Below are positions 1 through 8,354 of a DNA stretch of 64,000 nt, piece after piece. A program made the translations under genes and the position numbers. Origin of the DNA: Nocardia huaxiensis (GTDB taxonomy: Bacteria; Actinomycetota; Actinomycetes; Mycobacteriales; Mycobacteriaceae); contig NZ_CP059399.1 of assembly GCF_013744875.1 (NCBI RefSeq), positions 4,092,001 to 4,156,000 on the forward strand, in the 5' to 3' direction. Numbering within the stretch: the first letter of the stretch is position 1; every line of letters starts with the position of its first letter. The notes under the pieces were generated by a model, which saw only the letters and a program-made list of their open reading frames with translations, did not search any database and was not told the DNA's origin.

Positions 1-644
1 CTGCCGCCGGCGGCGTGGGCGCGGACCTGGGTGCGACCCTGCTGATGGCGAACAATCAGGCCACCGCCGGTCTGGTGCTCGGCGCGGTCATGGGCCTGGC
101 CAACGAGTACCCCGACTTCGACGCCATGCTGGATCAGAAACTCAACCTGCTCGGGCAGGCGCTGCGGGTGATCAAGTCGCCGCTGTGCGTCCAGTACCAC
201 TCGTCGGTGCTGCCGTTCCTCAATATCACCGGTCTGATCGACAGCCCGGACCCGCTGCGGGAACCGGCGGTCGCGGCCATGCTCGAGGACACCCGCCTGG
301 GTAAATCCGTCCCGGACATGCCGATGTTCATCTGGCATTCACGCTGGGACGAGATCCTGCCGCTGCCGTCCACCAACCAGCTCGTCGACACCTACTGCGC
401 CGACCCGGGCGCACAGGTGACCTACACCCGCGACTGGGCCAGCGAGCACGTCATCGCCGAGGTGACCGGCGGTCCGGCCGCGCTCATGTGGCTGTTCGAT
501 CGGCTCAATGGCGTTCCGGCGCAAGCGGGTTGCAGCACCACCGACGTGAGCTCCATGCTCGGCACCCCCGGTGAGCTGGAGATGATGGGCGGCGTCATCG
601 GGGAGACCCTGGCCTCGTTCTTCGGCAAGGCCATCGGAACCTAG
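1..644 (+). CDS. Secretory lipase (LIP family), C-terminal part
   Basis: The reading frame is open from the window edge, so the N-terminus with its signal peptide and nucleophile serine lies outside. The visible 210 or so residues match the C-terminal half of actinobacterial secretory lipases, which hydrolyse ester bonds of lipids outside the cell. The segment FIWHSRWDEILPL carries the expected catalytic aspartate and SEHVIAEV the catalytic histidine. Two cysteines (YCADPG and AGCSTT) could form the disulfide usual in this family. The gene ends 62 bases before the next start, with a perfect inverted repeat in between. Family assignment is fairly secure; substrate is unknown. Confidence 0.75.
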   Translation, partial: AAGGVGADLGATLLMANNQATAGLVLGAVMGLANEYPDFDAMLDQKLNLLGQALRVIKSPLCVQYHSSVLPFLNITGLIDSPDPLREPAVAAMLEDTRLGKSVPDMPMFIWHSRWDEILPLPSTNQLVDTYCADPGAQVTYTRDWASEHVIAEVTGGPAALMWLFDRLNGVPAQAGCSTTDVSSMLGTPGELEMMGGVIGETLASFFGKAIGT

Positions 645-662
645 CAGTTTCCGCCGGTCACC

Positions 663-689
663 AGCCCGTCAAAAATCTTTTGACGGGCT
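663..689. promoter_or_regulatory. 12-bp perfect inverted repeat ahead of the HTH/DnaN-like pair
   Basis: Arms AGCCCGTCAAAA and TTTTGACGGGCT are separated by three bases. The repeat ends 17 bases before the start at 707. It could be an operator for the small DNA-binding protein encoded next, or a terminator of the lipase gene; no U-tract follows the stem, which favours an operator. Confidence 0.5.
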
Positions 690-706
690 CGTGTACTGTT
701 CGGGCC

Positions 707-1075
707 ATGCACGATCCCGGACACCTCGATGCGGCCATGCTGCGCGACTGGCTGCAGTCCGCACCGCCGCCCCCGGCCGCGGAACCCGAAGCCGCACAGG
801 CGAATCTGATCCGTGCGGTGCTCGACAAGCAGGCGAGCGGGGAACCCCTGCCCACCGGTGTCCTCTATGCCTGCGTGCTCGCGCTGACCGCGGCCCGCAG
901 CGAACTGGACCGGCTCGAACTGGATCTCATGCGGGCCGCCGCCGACAGCGGGCACAGCTGGGCCGTCATCGCCGAAGCCTTCGGCTACCGCTCGAAACAG
1001 GCCGCGCACGCGCGCGCCAGCGCCCTGCATCATCGGCTCGAATACCGTGCCGCGAGTCCGGACCGGGAGCAGTGA
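707..1075 (+). CDS. Small putative helix-turn-helix protein coupled to DnaN-like gene
   Basis: A 122-residue protein that I do not recognise as a named family. The N-terminal 40 residues are proline- and alanine-rich. The C-terminal half (SELDRLELDLMRAAADSGHS followed by WAVIAEAFGYRSKQAAHARA) looks like a helix-turn-helix preceded by a helical arm, as in small actinobacterial DNA-binding proteins. The ATG at 707 is chosen because the longer reading would overlap the inverted repeat upstream. Its TGA overlaps the ATG of the clamp-like gene by one base, so the two are probably translated together. It may autoregulate through the palindrome just upstream (inference). Confidence 0.6.
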   Translation: MHDPGHLDAAMLRDWLQSAPPPPAAEPEAAQANLIRAVLDKQASGEPLPTGVLYACVLALTAARSELDRLELDLMRAAADSGHSWAVIAEAFGYRSKQAAHARASALHHRLEYRAASPDREQ

Positions 1076-2193
1076 TGCGGCTTCGCATCGAACGTGACGC
1101 TCTCACACGGGGTTTGGCGATGGTGGGATCCAGCGTCCCCATCAGGCCACCGGTGCCCGCGCTCGGCGGCGTACTGCTGGAGGCCGCCGCCGACGGTCTG
1201 TTCCTCTCCGGGTTCGACTACGAGGTCTCCTCCCGGGCGACCCTGGAGTCCGTCTCGACCGGCGACACCGGATCGGTGCTCGTCTCGGGGCGGCTGCTCG
1301 CCGAGATCGCCAAGGTGCTCCCCGGCGGACCGGTCGACCTCATCCGCGACGGCGCCCGGCTGCGCATCGCCAGCGGGCAGACACGATTCGCGTTGCCGCT
1401 CATGCCCGTCGAGGACTATCCCGCATTGCCCGCACTGCCCGCGCCCACCGGCATCGCCGATCGTGCCGAGTTCGCCGACGCGGTCGCCCGGGTGGCGGTG
1501 GCCGCCGGTAGGGACGACACGCTGCCCATGCTCACCGGTATCAACGTCGAATTTCATCCGGGCTTCCTGCGGCTGGTGAGCACCGACAGATTCCGGATCG
1601 TCATCCGTGAACTGCCTTGGACGCCAACGGAACCGGCCGCCGAAACCGCCGCGACGCTCGTTCCCGCCCGCAGTCTCGCCGCCGCGGCCAAGGCGATTCC
1701 CGGCGATCACATCGAGATCGCCTGCGACCCAGGGCAATCCATTCTGGGTGTGCGCTCGGGCGGCAGCCATCACACGATGCGTCTGCTCGATACCCCGTAT
1801 GCGCCCTATCAGCGCTACCTCACCGAAACCTGCACGGCCACAGCGACAATCAGTACTCCGGCACTGATCGAGGCCATCAAGCGCGTCTCGCTCATGGCAC
1901 CGCGCGGGGCGCAGATCCGCATGACCTTCTTCCCGTCCACCGTGCTGCTGGACGCCGGTGACGACACTGCCGGTGCGGCAGAGGAAACCATCCCCTGCGA
2001 CTTCGACGGCGATCCCCTCGCCATCGCCTTCAACCCCCGCTATCTTCTCGACGGCCTGAACACCCTGCACGCCCCGTTGGTCGAAATCGCCACGAACGGC
2101 CCGATTCGCGCCGCGGCCCTGCGTGATCCGGCCGCAGGTGAGTACGAGCTGCGTCAGCGGTACATCCTCATGCCGGTGCGCCCACCCGCGTGA
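1075..2193 (+). CDS. DNA polymerase III beta-subunit-like protein (DnaN paralogue)
   Basis: At 372 residues this is close to the size of bacterial sliding clamps (about 370 to 400). It shows the family pattern: an N-terminal domain with RDALTRGLAMVGSSVP and PALGGVLLEA, a central domain with DDTLPMLTGINVEF and LVSTDRFRIVIRELPW, and a C-terminal domain ending in YILMPVRPP, the usual clamp terminus. Clamps ring DNA and tether polymerases. The neighbourhood is not the dnaA-dnaN-recF origin region and the protein is coupled to a small putative regulator, so it is more likely a paralogue than the housekeeping clamp. It converges on the decayed dehydrogenase with a four-base gap. Confidence 0.75.
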   Translation: MRLRIERDALTRGLAMVGSSVPIRPPVPALGGVLLEAAADGLFLSGFDYEVSSRATLESVSTGDTGSVLVSGRLLAEIAKVLPGGPVDLIRDGARLRIASGQTRFALPLMPVEDYPALPALPAPTGIADRAEFADAVARVAVAAGRDDTLPMLTGINVEFHPGFLRLVSTDRFRIVIRELPWTPTEPAAETAATLVPARSLAAAAKAIPGDHIEIACDPGQSILGVRSGGSHHTMRLLDTPYAPYQRYLTETCTATATISTPALIEAIKRVSLMAPRGAQIRMTFFPSTVLLDAGDDTAGAAEETIPCDFDGDPLAIAFNPRYLLDGLNTLHAPLVEIATNGPIRAAALRDPAAGEYELRQRYILMPVRPPA

Positions 2194-2197
2194 GCGT

Positions 2198-3340
2198 TCA
2201 CGGCCGGAAGACCGCGCGAATACAGCCGTCGCGCTTGTGCTTGAAGATCTCGTACCCGTGCACCGCCTCGTCCAAGGGCATGTCGTGGGTGATGAGGTAC
2301 GAGGGGTCCAGGTCGCCCTGCTGGACATAGTCGAGCATGCGGGGCACATAGCGCTGGCCCTGCTGCTGTGAGGTGCGAATGGTCAGGCCCTTGTTGGTGA
2401 GGACGCCCATCGGGAATTTGTCTGTCACACCGTAGATTCCGAGCACCGCGACCGTTCCGCCCTTGCGGCAGGCCAGAATCGCCTCGCGCAGGGCCGTGGC
2501 GCGGTCGGTGTGCAGGCGCAGCGCCTGTTTGGTGCGATCGTAGAGATGCTGCACGCCGGTGCCGTGTCCCTCCATGCCGACGGCGTCGACGCAGGCGTCG
2601 GGCCCGCGTCCGCCGGTGCGGTCGCGCAGCGTGTCCAGCACGCTGTCGACGGCGGTGTAGTCGATTGTCTCCGCGCCGAACTGTTTGTGCGCCAGGGCAA
2701 GTCGTTCCGGACGGCGGTCGATCATGATCACCCGCTCCGCGCCGAGGAGGTGGGCGGCGTGCCCGGCCATGAGACCGACGCCGCCGCTGCCCCACACCGC
2801 CACCGTGTCGCCGGGGGAGATGTCGCAGAACTCCGCGCCCATCAGCCCGGTCGGCACCGCGTCGGACAGGAACAGGGCCTGCTCGTCGGTGACGTTCTCG
2901 GGCACCGGGAAGCAGTTGACGTCGCCGAACGGCACCCGCACGAGCTCGGCATGCGAGCCCTGGTAGCCGCCGAACGGGTGCGTGTACCCGTAGATCCCGC
3001 CGGTCGGATAGCCCAGAATCGGTTGCTGCAGTGCGGCATTCGGATTACTGGTGTCGCACAGCGAGGGCAGGTCGTGGTGGCAGTACCAGCACGCTCCACA
3101 CGAGATGAACGACGGAACCACCACGCGCTCACCGACGCTGCGGTGGGTGACCTCGGAGCCGACCTCGGCGATCTCGCCCATGAATTCGTGGCCGATCAGA
3201 ATTCCTCGACCCGGTGCCGCGGTGCGTCGATGGTCACCGTCTGCCCGCGGTCGCCACGAGGAGCTGACGAGATGACTTTTCTGACCAGGTCCGAGACCGT
3301 CGACCGGGCCTTGTCCCTGGCCTCCGCAATGTGAATCACG
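2198..3340 (-). pseudogene. Zinc-dependent alcohol dehydrogenase, 5' end decayed
   Basis: From about 3205 downwards the frame encodes a medium-chain dehydrogenase: IGHEFMGEIAEVG, a structural-zinc lobe CGACWYCHHDLPSLC, a Rossmann motif WGSGGVGLMAG and a normal C-terminus. Upstream of IGHEF the expected start, with the catalytic-zinc motif CGSDLH, is missing. In its place three frames each hold fragments that only loosely resemble the usual N-terminus (for example GQGPVDGLG). The gene has therefore lost roughly 80 codons through deletion and frameshifts. Without the catalytic-zinc cysteine it should not be an active dehydrogenase. The open frame continues upstream to 3496 but that extension is not family-like. 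Confidence 0.7.
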
Positions 3341-3553
3341 CGCGTTCCCTTCGAATGTCGGGCGTCGGCGGGTTCCTTGCCTACACGAGCTACCGCCATG
3401 CCTCGCCATTGAGGCGCCGTCGCCGTTGACGGGCGGGTTTCGGAACCGGACCGAATATTCAGGCATTCCTCGCATACCCCGCCGGTTCGATGCCAAGCAG
3501 ACGATCCAGCGCCGCGGCCCGGTTCGCCCGGCGCAGCTCTCCCCGCTCTGCGA

Positions 3554-5155
3554 TCAGTGCACTCGGCCGAACAGCCAGTAGCCCGGTGACAGGTGGTTCT
3601 CGCCCACGAGGAATTCGACGACACCGGCGGTGAGTTCTTCCTCGTCGATCCGGCCGTTGCCATCGGTGTCGGTGTGGTCGAAGATGTCGTCGGCCTCCTC
3701 CGGCCCGATGCCCAAACCCTGCGCCACCGAACGGAATTGTGCTCGGGTGAGGGTGGATTCAGGGGTGTCGAGCAAGCCCATGATGGCGTGCACGAGGGTG
3801 GCGGCGCCGGCGGTGAGCCGGTCGGTGTCGCGCTCGGCGCCGACGGCGAGGAACTCGTGCAGATCGATGCTGCCGTCGCCGTCCTGGTCGTAGTAGCGGA
3901 TGAGGTCTCGTGCCAGCCGCTCGTAACCGTCGCGGACCTGGACGGCGACGGGATGGCCGAGGGGGCGTCCGAAGCTCTGGATCAATCGGAGGGCGTGCGC
4001 GCGGAAATCGTCCAGCTCGATCCGGCCGTTGCGGGTGGCGTCCAGGACCCGGAAGCGGTGCGCCTTTTCCAGGACGCGCGGGTCGTCGGTGCGGGGGCCG
4101 GCGCCGTCGGTCGAGACGAGGTCGGCGGCCCAGCGGGTAGCGGTTCGCGCGGCGGGCTCGAGCAGCGCCAGATGGTCGAACGTCTCGAAATCATGGAATG
4201 TGACGCTGGTGCCGCGATCCGACAGTGCGGTGGCGAAGTCCCTGCCCCGGGCCGTGCTGAGCACCGGGTCGGCGCCGCCGGTGCAGAGGAAGATCGGGCG
4301 GTCATAGGACGTGGCCGGGGGACTGGTCGATTCCAGCACTTCGATGAGCGGCTGCCATGCCGCGATGCCGGTGATCCCCGATTCGTCATAGGTCGTCTCG
4401 CGGCACAGCGCATTGAGCTGTCTCATGGACGAACTCTTGGCGGCGGCGACCAGTTCCCGGCCCTTCGGCGCGAGCCGCACGTCGGGCGCGAACTCCGGCC
4501 GCCGAGTTTGCAGGCCGGCCAGAATCGTGGGCAGCAGGGCATGAACCGGTTGTTGCCCGTTCGCCGTGGCGGCCTGGACGAAGTCGAGGAATCGCACCGG
4601 CGGCGCCAGGGCTACGGTGCCGCGCAGATCCAGGTGCGGAGCGTAGGCCGTGCACAACGCGGCCGCGAACAGCGACCCGTGCCCGCCCTGGGAGAACCCG
4701 CCGATCACGGTGCGCTGGTCGACGGCCAGATCCATGGCGTGCACGGCCAGCGCGATATCGATGATGTCGTCCGCGATGGCCTCACCGTCGAGATACGGAT
4801 GTGGCTCGGGGGTGCCGATTCCCTCGTAATCGGTTGCGGCGACGACGAATCCGGCCTGCAGCCACTGCGCGACATGGTTCTTCTCCGCCCTGATCAACCC
4901 CACCCGCGACGGGGCATTGTGCTCGTTGATCCCGACCGTGCAGTGCGCCCAGGTCAGCACCGGAGCCGTCGCCTCCGTGCGCTTCGGGACGAAGACCGAC
5001 CCGCTCACCGCGCGCATCTCGCCCGAATAGTTCGGCGCCGCATAGTCGATGCGATACGCCTGCTCGGCGCCTTCGGGCCACAGCGATCCCTCGAGCGGTT
5101 CCACTTCGAGCAGCGTGCCGTGAGTTGTTCCGGAGCAGTCGATTACAGCTGTCAC
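3554..5155 (-). CDS. Alpha/beta-hydrolase (LIP-type lipase) fused to a calerythrin-like EF-hand domain
   Basis: A 533-residue two-domain protein. Residues 1 to about 350 form a lipase-like alpha/beta-hydrolase with nucleophile elbow GFSQGG (near residue 153), aspartate in CTGGADPVLS and histidine in ETFDHLALLEP. The remaining 180 residues carry three canonical EF-hand loops, DATRNGRIELDDF, DQDGDGSIDLHEF and DTDGNGRIDEEEL, spaced as in actinobacterial calerythrins. The GTG at 5155 is chosen because GGAGG lies seven bases upstream and because it begins where similarity would. No signal peptide is visible, so a cytosolic calcium-controlled hydrolase is the simplest reading (inference). The gene is divergent from the epoxide hydrolase gene. 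Confidence 0.8.
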   Translation of the reverse strand: MTAVIDCSGTTHGTLLEVEPLEGSLWPEGAEQAYRIDYAAPNYSGEMRAVSGSVFVPKRTEATAPVLTWAHCTVGINEHNAPSRVGLIRAEKNHVAQWLQAGFVVAATDYEGIGTPEPHPYLDGEAIADDIIDIALAVHAMDLAVDQRTVIGGFSQGGHGSLFAAALCTAYAPHLDLRGTVALAPPVRFLDFVQAATANGQQPVHALLPTILAGLQTRRPEFAPDVRLAPKGRELVAAAKSSSMRQLNALCRETTYDESGITGIAAWQPLIEVLESTSPPATSYDRPIFLCTGGADPVLSTARGRDFATALSDRGTSVTFHDFETFDHLALLEPAARTATRWAADLVSTDGAGPRTDDPRVLEKAHRFRVLDATRNGRIELDDFRAHALRLIQSFGRPLGHPVAVQVRDGYERLARDLIRYYDQDGDGSIDLHEFLAVGAERDTDRLTAGAATLVHAIMGLLDTPESTLTRAQFRSVAQGLGIGPEEADDIFDHTDTDGNGRIDEEELTAGVVEFLVGENHLSPGYWLFGRVH

Positions 5156-5360
5156 GTCGAACCTCCACGGATGTCGCGGGGCGGAACTTGGCAACCTCTG
5201 AGACGCGCGGTCAGCTTCCACGAGGTGAAGAATGGCCGTGAACAGTACGTCAACGCTGGAGATCAGGATAGCTGGAAGCTATATCCGCAGTTGGATGCGC
5301 TGCCCCCGGCGCTGTCCGGGCCGCGCCGAAAGTTTGCTGAAGAAAGTTCGAGAAAAGACT

Positions 5361-5380
5361 GGAACGGAATGATTCGTTCC
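5361..5380. promoter_or_regulatory. Palindromic operator-like site upstream of the epoxide hydrolase
   Basis: The 20-bp site GGAACGGAATGATTCGTTCC has six-base outer arms. Its half GGAACGGAATG recurs inverted as CATTCCGTTC at 5405-5414. A possible -10 hexamer TAGAGT follows at 5383. The layout suits a TetR-type repressor controlling the gene that starts at 5435, although no repressor gene lies beside it. Confidence 0.45.
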
Positions 5381-5434
5381 GCTAGAGTATTGATCAGAAC
5401 AAAGCATTCCGTTCTGGAACACGAGGAGAACCTG

Positions 5435-6553
5435 ATGTCCGACATCCGCCCCTTCCGCATTGAGATCCCGCAGGCCGACCTCGACGACCTGAACTACCGT
5501 CTGACCCACACCCGCTTCGCCGCCGAGCTACCCGCCGAGACGTTCGCGGGCAAGGTGGATCTGGGCATTCCGGTCCCGCCCGGCTGGGAGTACGGCGTCC
5601 CGGGTGCGTTCGTGCAGCCGTTGATCCAGCGGTGGCGTGACGAATTCGACTGGCGCGCAGTCGAAAAGAAGCTCAACGCGTACCCGCACTACCTGACCGA
5701 GATCGATGGGCAGACCATCCACTTCATCCATGTCCCCTCGGCGAATCCGGATGCGACACCGCTGATGCTGACCCATGGCTGGCCCAGCTCCTTCGTGGAG
5801 TACCTCGGCCTGATCGACAGGCTCACCGACGAATTCCACCTGGTCATCCCGTCCTACCCCGGCTTCACGTTCTCCGGCCCGACCCGCGACATCGGCTGGA
5901 CGCCCGAGCGCATGGCTGCCGCCTACGTCGAGCTCATGCGCCGCCTCGGCTACGAGCGCTACGGCGTGCACGGCAATGACGGCGGCGCCATCGTCTCCCC
6001 CGAAATGGGCCGTCTCGCACCGGAAAACGTGATCGGCGTGCACGTCAACCAGATCTTCTCCTTCCCCAAGGGTGAGCCCGGCGAATTCGACGGCCTCAGC
6101 GAGCAGGAGCTGGCCTTCATCCAGTTCGGCCAGAAGTTCCTGGAACACTCCATCCACGACTTCGCCCAGCGCGCCCAGCCCAGCACCCTCGCGCACGGCC
6201 TGTCGGATTCCCCCGCCGGCCAGCTCGCCTGGAGCGGCCAGCTGCTGGGCACCCTCGACCCCGACGACATCCTCACCAACGTCGCCCTCTACTGGTTCAC
6301 CAACACCTCGGCCTCCTCGGCCCGCTTCTACTACGAGAACGCCCGCGGCGCACACGCCACCGAACCCACCACCGTCCCCATCGGCCTGGCCTCCTTCGGC
6401 TACGACTTCAAGCCGCCCCGCAAGTTCGCCGACCGCGACCACGCCAATATCGTCCAGTGGAACGAGTACAGCGAAGGCGGCCACTGGGCCGCCTACGAGG
6501 TCCCCGAGATCCTGGCCGCCGACATCCGCGGCTTCTTCGCAAAACTGAAGTAG
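5435..6553 (+). CDS. Epoxide hydrolase, EHN family
   Basis: A 372-residue alpha/beta-hydrolase with the N-terminal lid of the epoxide hydrolase (EHN) family: RPFRIEIPQADLDDLNYRLT and RWRDEFDWRAVEKKLN. The oxyanion motif HGWP is near residue 114, the nucleophile aspartate in GNDGG near 180, and the catalytic histidine in EGGHWA near 348. These enzymes open epoxides to diols in the cytoplasm. The start at 5435 has a GAGGAG ribosome site eight bases ahead. The frame stays open far upstream, but that part is the antisense of the lipase gene. Palindromic sequences upstream suggest inducible control. Confidence 0.88.
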   Translation: MSDIRPFRIEIPQADLDDLNYRLTHTRFAAELPAETFAGKVDLGIPVPPGWEYGVPGAFVQPLIQRWRDEFDWRAVEKKLNAYPHYLTEIDGQTIHFIHVPSANPDATPLMLTHGWPSSFVEYLGLIDRLTDEFHLVIPSYPGFTFSGPTRDIGWTPERMAAAYVELMRRLGYERYGVHGNDGGAIVSPEMGRLAPENVIGVHVNQIFSFPKGEPGEFDGLSEQELAFIQFGQKFLEHSIHDFAQRAQPSTLAHGLSDSPAGQLAWSGQLLGTLDPDDILTNVALYWFTNTSASSARFYYENARGAHATEPTTVPIGLASFGYDFKPPRKFADRDHANIVQWNEYSEGGHWAAYEVPEILAADIRGFFAKLK

Positions 6554-6630
6554 CGCAGCACAACCCGCCGCGCCCCGATCGAATCATCGATCGGGGCGCA
6601 CTTGACTGGGGGTCAAATGGCGACCGGGTG

Positions 6631-7176
6631 TCACCAACGGTGGGCGACGTCGACGACCACGCGAGAGCCACTGCCCGGCCCATCGAGCGTGAAGACCCGG
6701 AACGGGAGGCGTGCGCGCACACCCAGCCCGACGGTGGTCTGACCCTCGAAGGACCCCGCCCACGCAACCTGGCGGAAGGTGTCATAGCCGGTCACATCGG
6801 TCAGCTCATTGCGATTGCCAGGCTCATAGGTCGAGTTGCCATCGCTGTCGTAGGCCGGGGCGTACACAACCACCTGCAGAAAAGCGCCACCACGCAACGC
6901 AACCGGCGCCCCCGACGCATCCATATACACCTGATCGACATAACTGACGAGATAGCCCGTAACCGGCCCCGCGACGTCGACAACCATGCGATCGAAGCAG
7001 TCGTGCCGACCGGACCGAATACCCGTCATCGGAGCCGTGGAGTGATTCGAACTCGACTTCTCGAGCGAACCCCACACCAGCCCGCAGTACGGTGCCGCAC
7101 TCGCCCGGCCAACCGGAACCAGCAAGGTCAGCACCAGCGCAGAGAGCGCGATCAGAATCGAGAGTATGCGACGCAT
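6631..7176 (-). CDS. Secreted AMIN-like domain protein
   Basis: A 181-residue protein beginning with a clear signal peptide (MRR, hydrophobic core LSILIALSALVLTLLVPVG, cleavage after ASA). The mature part matches actinobacterial AMIN-like proteins: GRHDCFDRMVVDVAGP, GYLVSYVDQVYMD, APAYDS, FRQVAWAGSFEGQTTVG and the closing RVVVDVAHRW. Two cysteines could be disulfide-bonded. The protein is expected outside the membrane, probably attached to the cell wall; its exact role is not known. It stands alone, convergent with the epoxide hydrolase gene. Confidence 0.8.
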   Translation of the reverse strand: MRRILSILIALSALVLTLLVPVGRASAAPYCGLVWGSLEKSSSNHSTAPMTGIRSGRHDCFDRMVVDVAGPVTGYLVSYVDQVYMDASGAPVALRGGAFLQVVVYAPAYDSDGNSTYEPGNRNELTDVTGYDTFRQVAWAGSFEGQTTVGLGVRARLPFRVFTLDGPGSGSRVVVDVAHRW

Positions 7177-7472
7177 GCCGCGACCAGCCTTCAGCAGAGA
7201 GTCTTCAGTTACCCGATAAATCGGGTGAACCGAAGCGGCCGTTAGACACGGGAGCGTCGCTTCTGGATCTCGAAGCAGCCAGCAGCTCGTCTCGGCCGGT
7301 CACCGTTCGATCGTGTAGCAGTGACACTTTCGCGCACGAAGAGTGTGCACGAGGCCGCAAGCTGCGCACCACGATCCCCGAGCAGAAGTCTCCCGACACT
7401 CCGGGGCGGTTCAAATCTCGCAAGCGACGTGTTCTCCGACGGCGGTGGCGGCTGATTTCGCCGCGCGGAGCT
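7177..7472. other. Intergenic region with an IS3-like terminal repeat
   Basis: I find no credible gene in these 296 bases. The only notable item is a sequence at 7386-7413 resembling the right end of the IS3 element found at 17253-18595. Confidence 0.4.
7386..7413. repeat. Solo IS3-type terminal inverted repeat
   Basis: AAGTCTCCCGACACTCCGGG and the following GCGGTTCA match 24 of 28 positions of the right inverted repeat of the intact IS3 element (18568-18595). No partner end or transposase is seen nearby, so this is either a relic or a decayed one-ended remnant. Confidence 0.45.
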
Positions 7473-8354
7473 TCAGCGGTGAGCGTCGGCTCCGAAAGTG
7501 TGCCATCGGTGGGTTGCGGAAGGTGTTCCGAGTTCTGTTCTTGCGGTGGGGTTTTCGGTGTAGAACGTGAGGTAGCGGTAGAGCGTGTCCCTGTTGACTG
7601 CGAAGCGAGGGCATTCGAGCACTACCCGGCCGGGCAATGGCGGCAGTGGATCGAGCCGCCACGGCCGCACCGGCTTGCCGCCGAGCGTCAGGCCGGGTGC
7701 GGTCTCGTGATAGGTCCATCCCGCGCTGTGGGTCTCACCGGTCACTTCGATGATCGGGAATCGGTGGCAGCCACGACGTATCAGGCGAACGTCGTTCCAG
7801 CTGAGGGTGGTTCGGGAACTCCAGTCGTCGTGGATGATCTCGCTACGGGTCAGGATGAGTTTGCTGGGTCGGAGCCGCCGGGTGAGGGTTAGCGCGGGTT
7901 CCGCGGCGGACAGCACGCCCAGCGCCGAGAAGATCAACGCCAGGGGCCAGTGTGTCCCCCATGCGGCAGCTGTGGTCTGGCCCGCGGCGAGGAAGAATAT
8001 CGCCGCGAAGCACAGCCACATCGCCTGGCGCAGACCGAAGTACGCGGCCGAACCGGGCACGATGGTCGCCGCAACTCCGTGCTCGCGGTCATTGGTGACC
8101 GAGGATCGCGCAGCGACGCGCGGATCCGCCCAGACACCGGCCACCACCAGAACCACCATCGCGAGCCCGAACAACCCGACGTAGGTCGCAGCCGCCTGTG
8201 CGGTGCTGTTGTCGCTGCGCCACATCGCCACGGCAATGACGATGCACAGCACTGTCAGGCCGGCGGTGGCGAGCGTCGCGACGACGCGCCTGCGCACCAG
8301 CTGGGGAGGTTCGGGCCATGGACCCGGGTCTTCGTAGTTGTCAGAAGATCGCAT
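7473..8354 (-). CDS. Membrane protein of a T7SS-like cluster
   Basis: A 293-residue protein not matched to a named family. Residues 20-75 contain two hydrophobic segments (VVATLATAGLTVLCIVIAVA, YVGLFGLAMVVLVVAGVWA) and residues 105-155 two more (AMWLCFAAIFFLAAG, WPLALIFSALGVLSA). These are followed by a soluble half that resembles a bacterial PH-like fold (LILTRSEIIHDDWSSRTTLS). The ATG at 8354 is preferred over the upstream in-frame ATG because it overlaps the end of the previous gene by only 14 bases. It is the last gene of the four-gene minus-strand unit starting at 10069. Confidence 0.65.
   Translation of the reverse strand: MRSSDNYEDPGPWPEPPQLVRRRVVATLATAGLTVLCIVIAVAMWRSDNSTAQAAATYVGLFGLAMVVLVVAGVWADPRVAARSSVTNDREHGVAATIVPGSAAYFGLRQAMWLCFAAIFFLAAGQTTAAAWGTHWPLALIFSALGVLSAAEPALTLTRRLRPSKLILTRSEIIHDDWSSRTTLSWNDVRLIRRGCHRFPIIEVTGETHSAGWTYHETAPGLTLGGKPVRPWRLDPLPPLPGRVVLECPRFAVNRDTLYRYLTFYTENPTARTELGTPSATHRWHTFGADAHR

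Noticed and set aside
1030..2349. 439-residue minus-strand frame
   Set aside because: Antisense of the DnaN-like gene, which has clear family motifs; such shadow frames are common in high-GC DNA.
3593..5434. Long upstream extension of the epoxide hydrolase frame
   Set aside because: It is antisense to the lipase/EF-hand gene; the ATG at 5435 has a strong ribosome site.
5528..6484. 318-residue minus-strand frame
   Set aside because: Antisense of the epoxide hydrolase; glycine/valine-rich composition with no domain.
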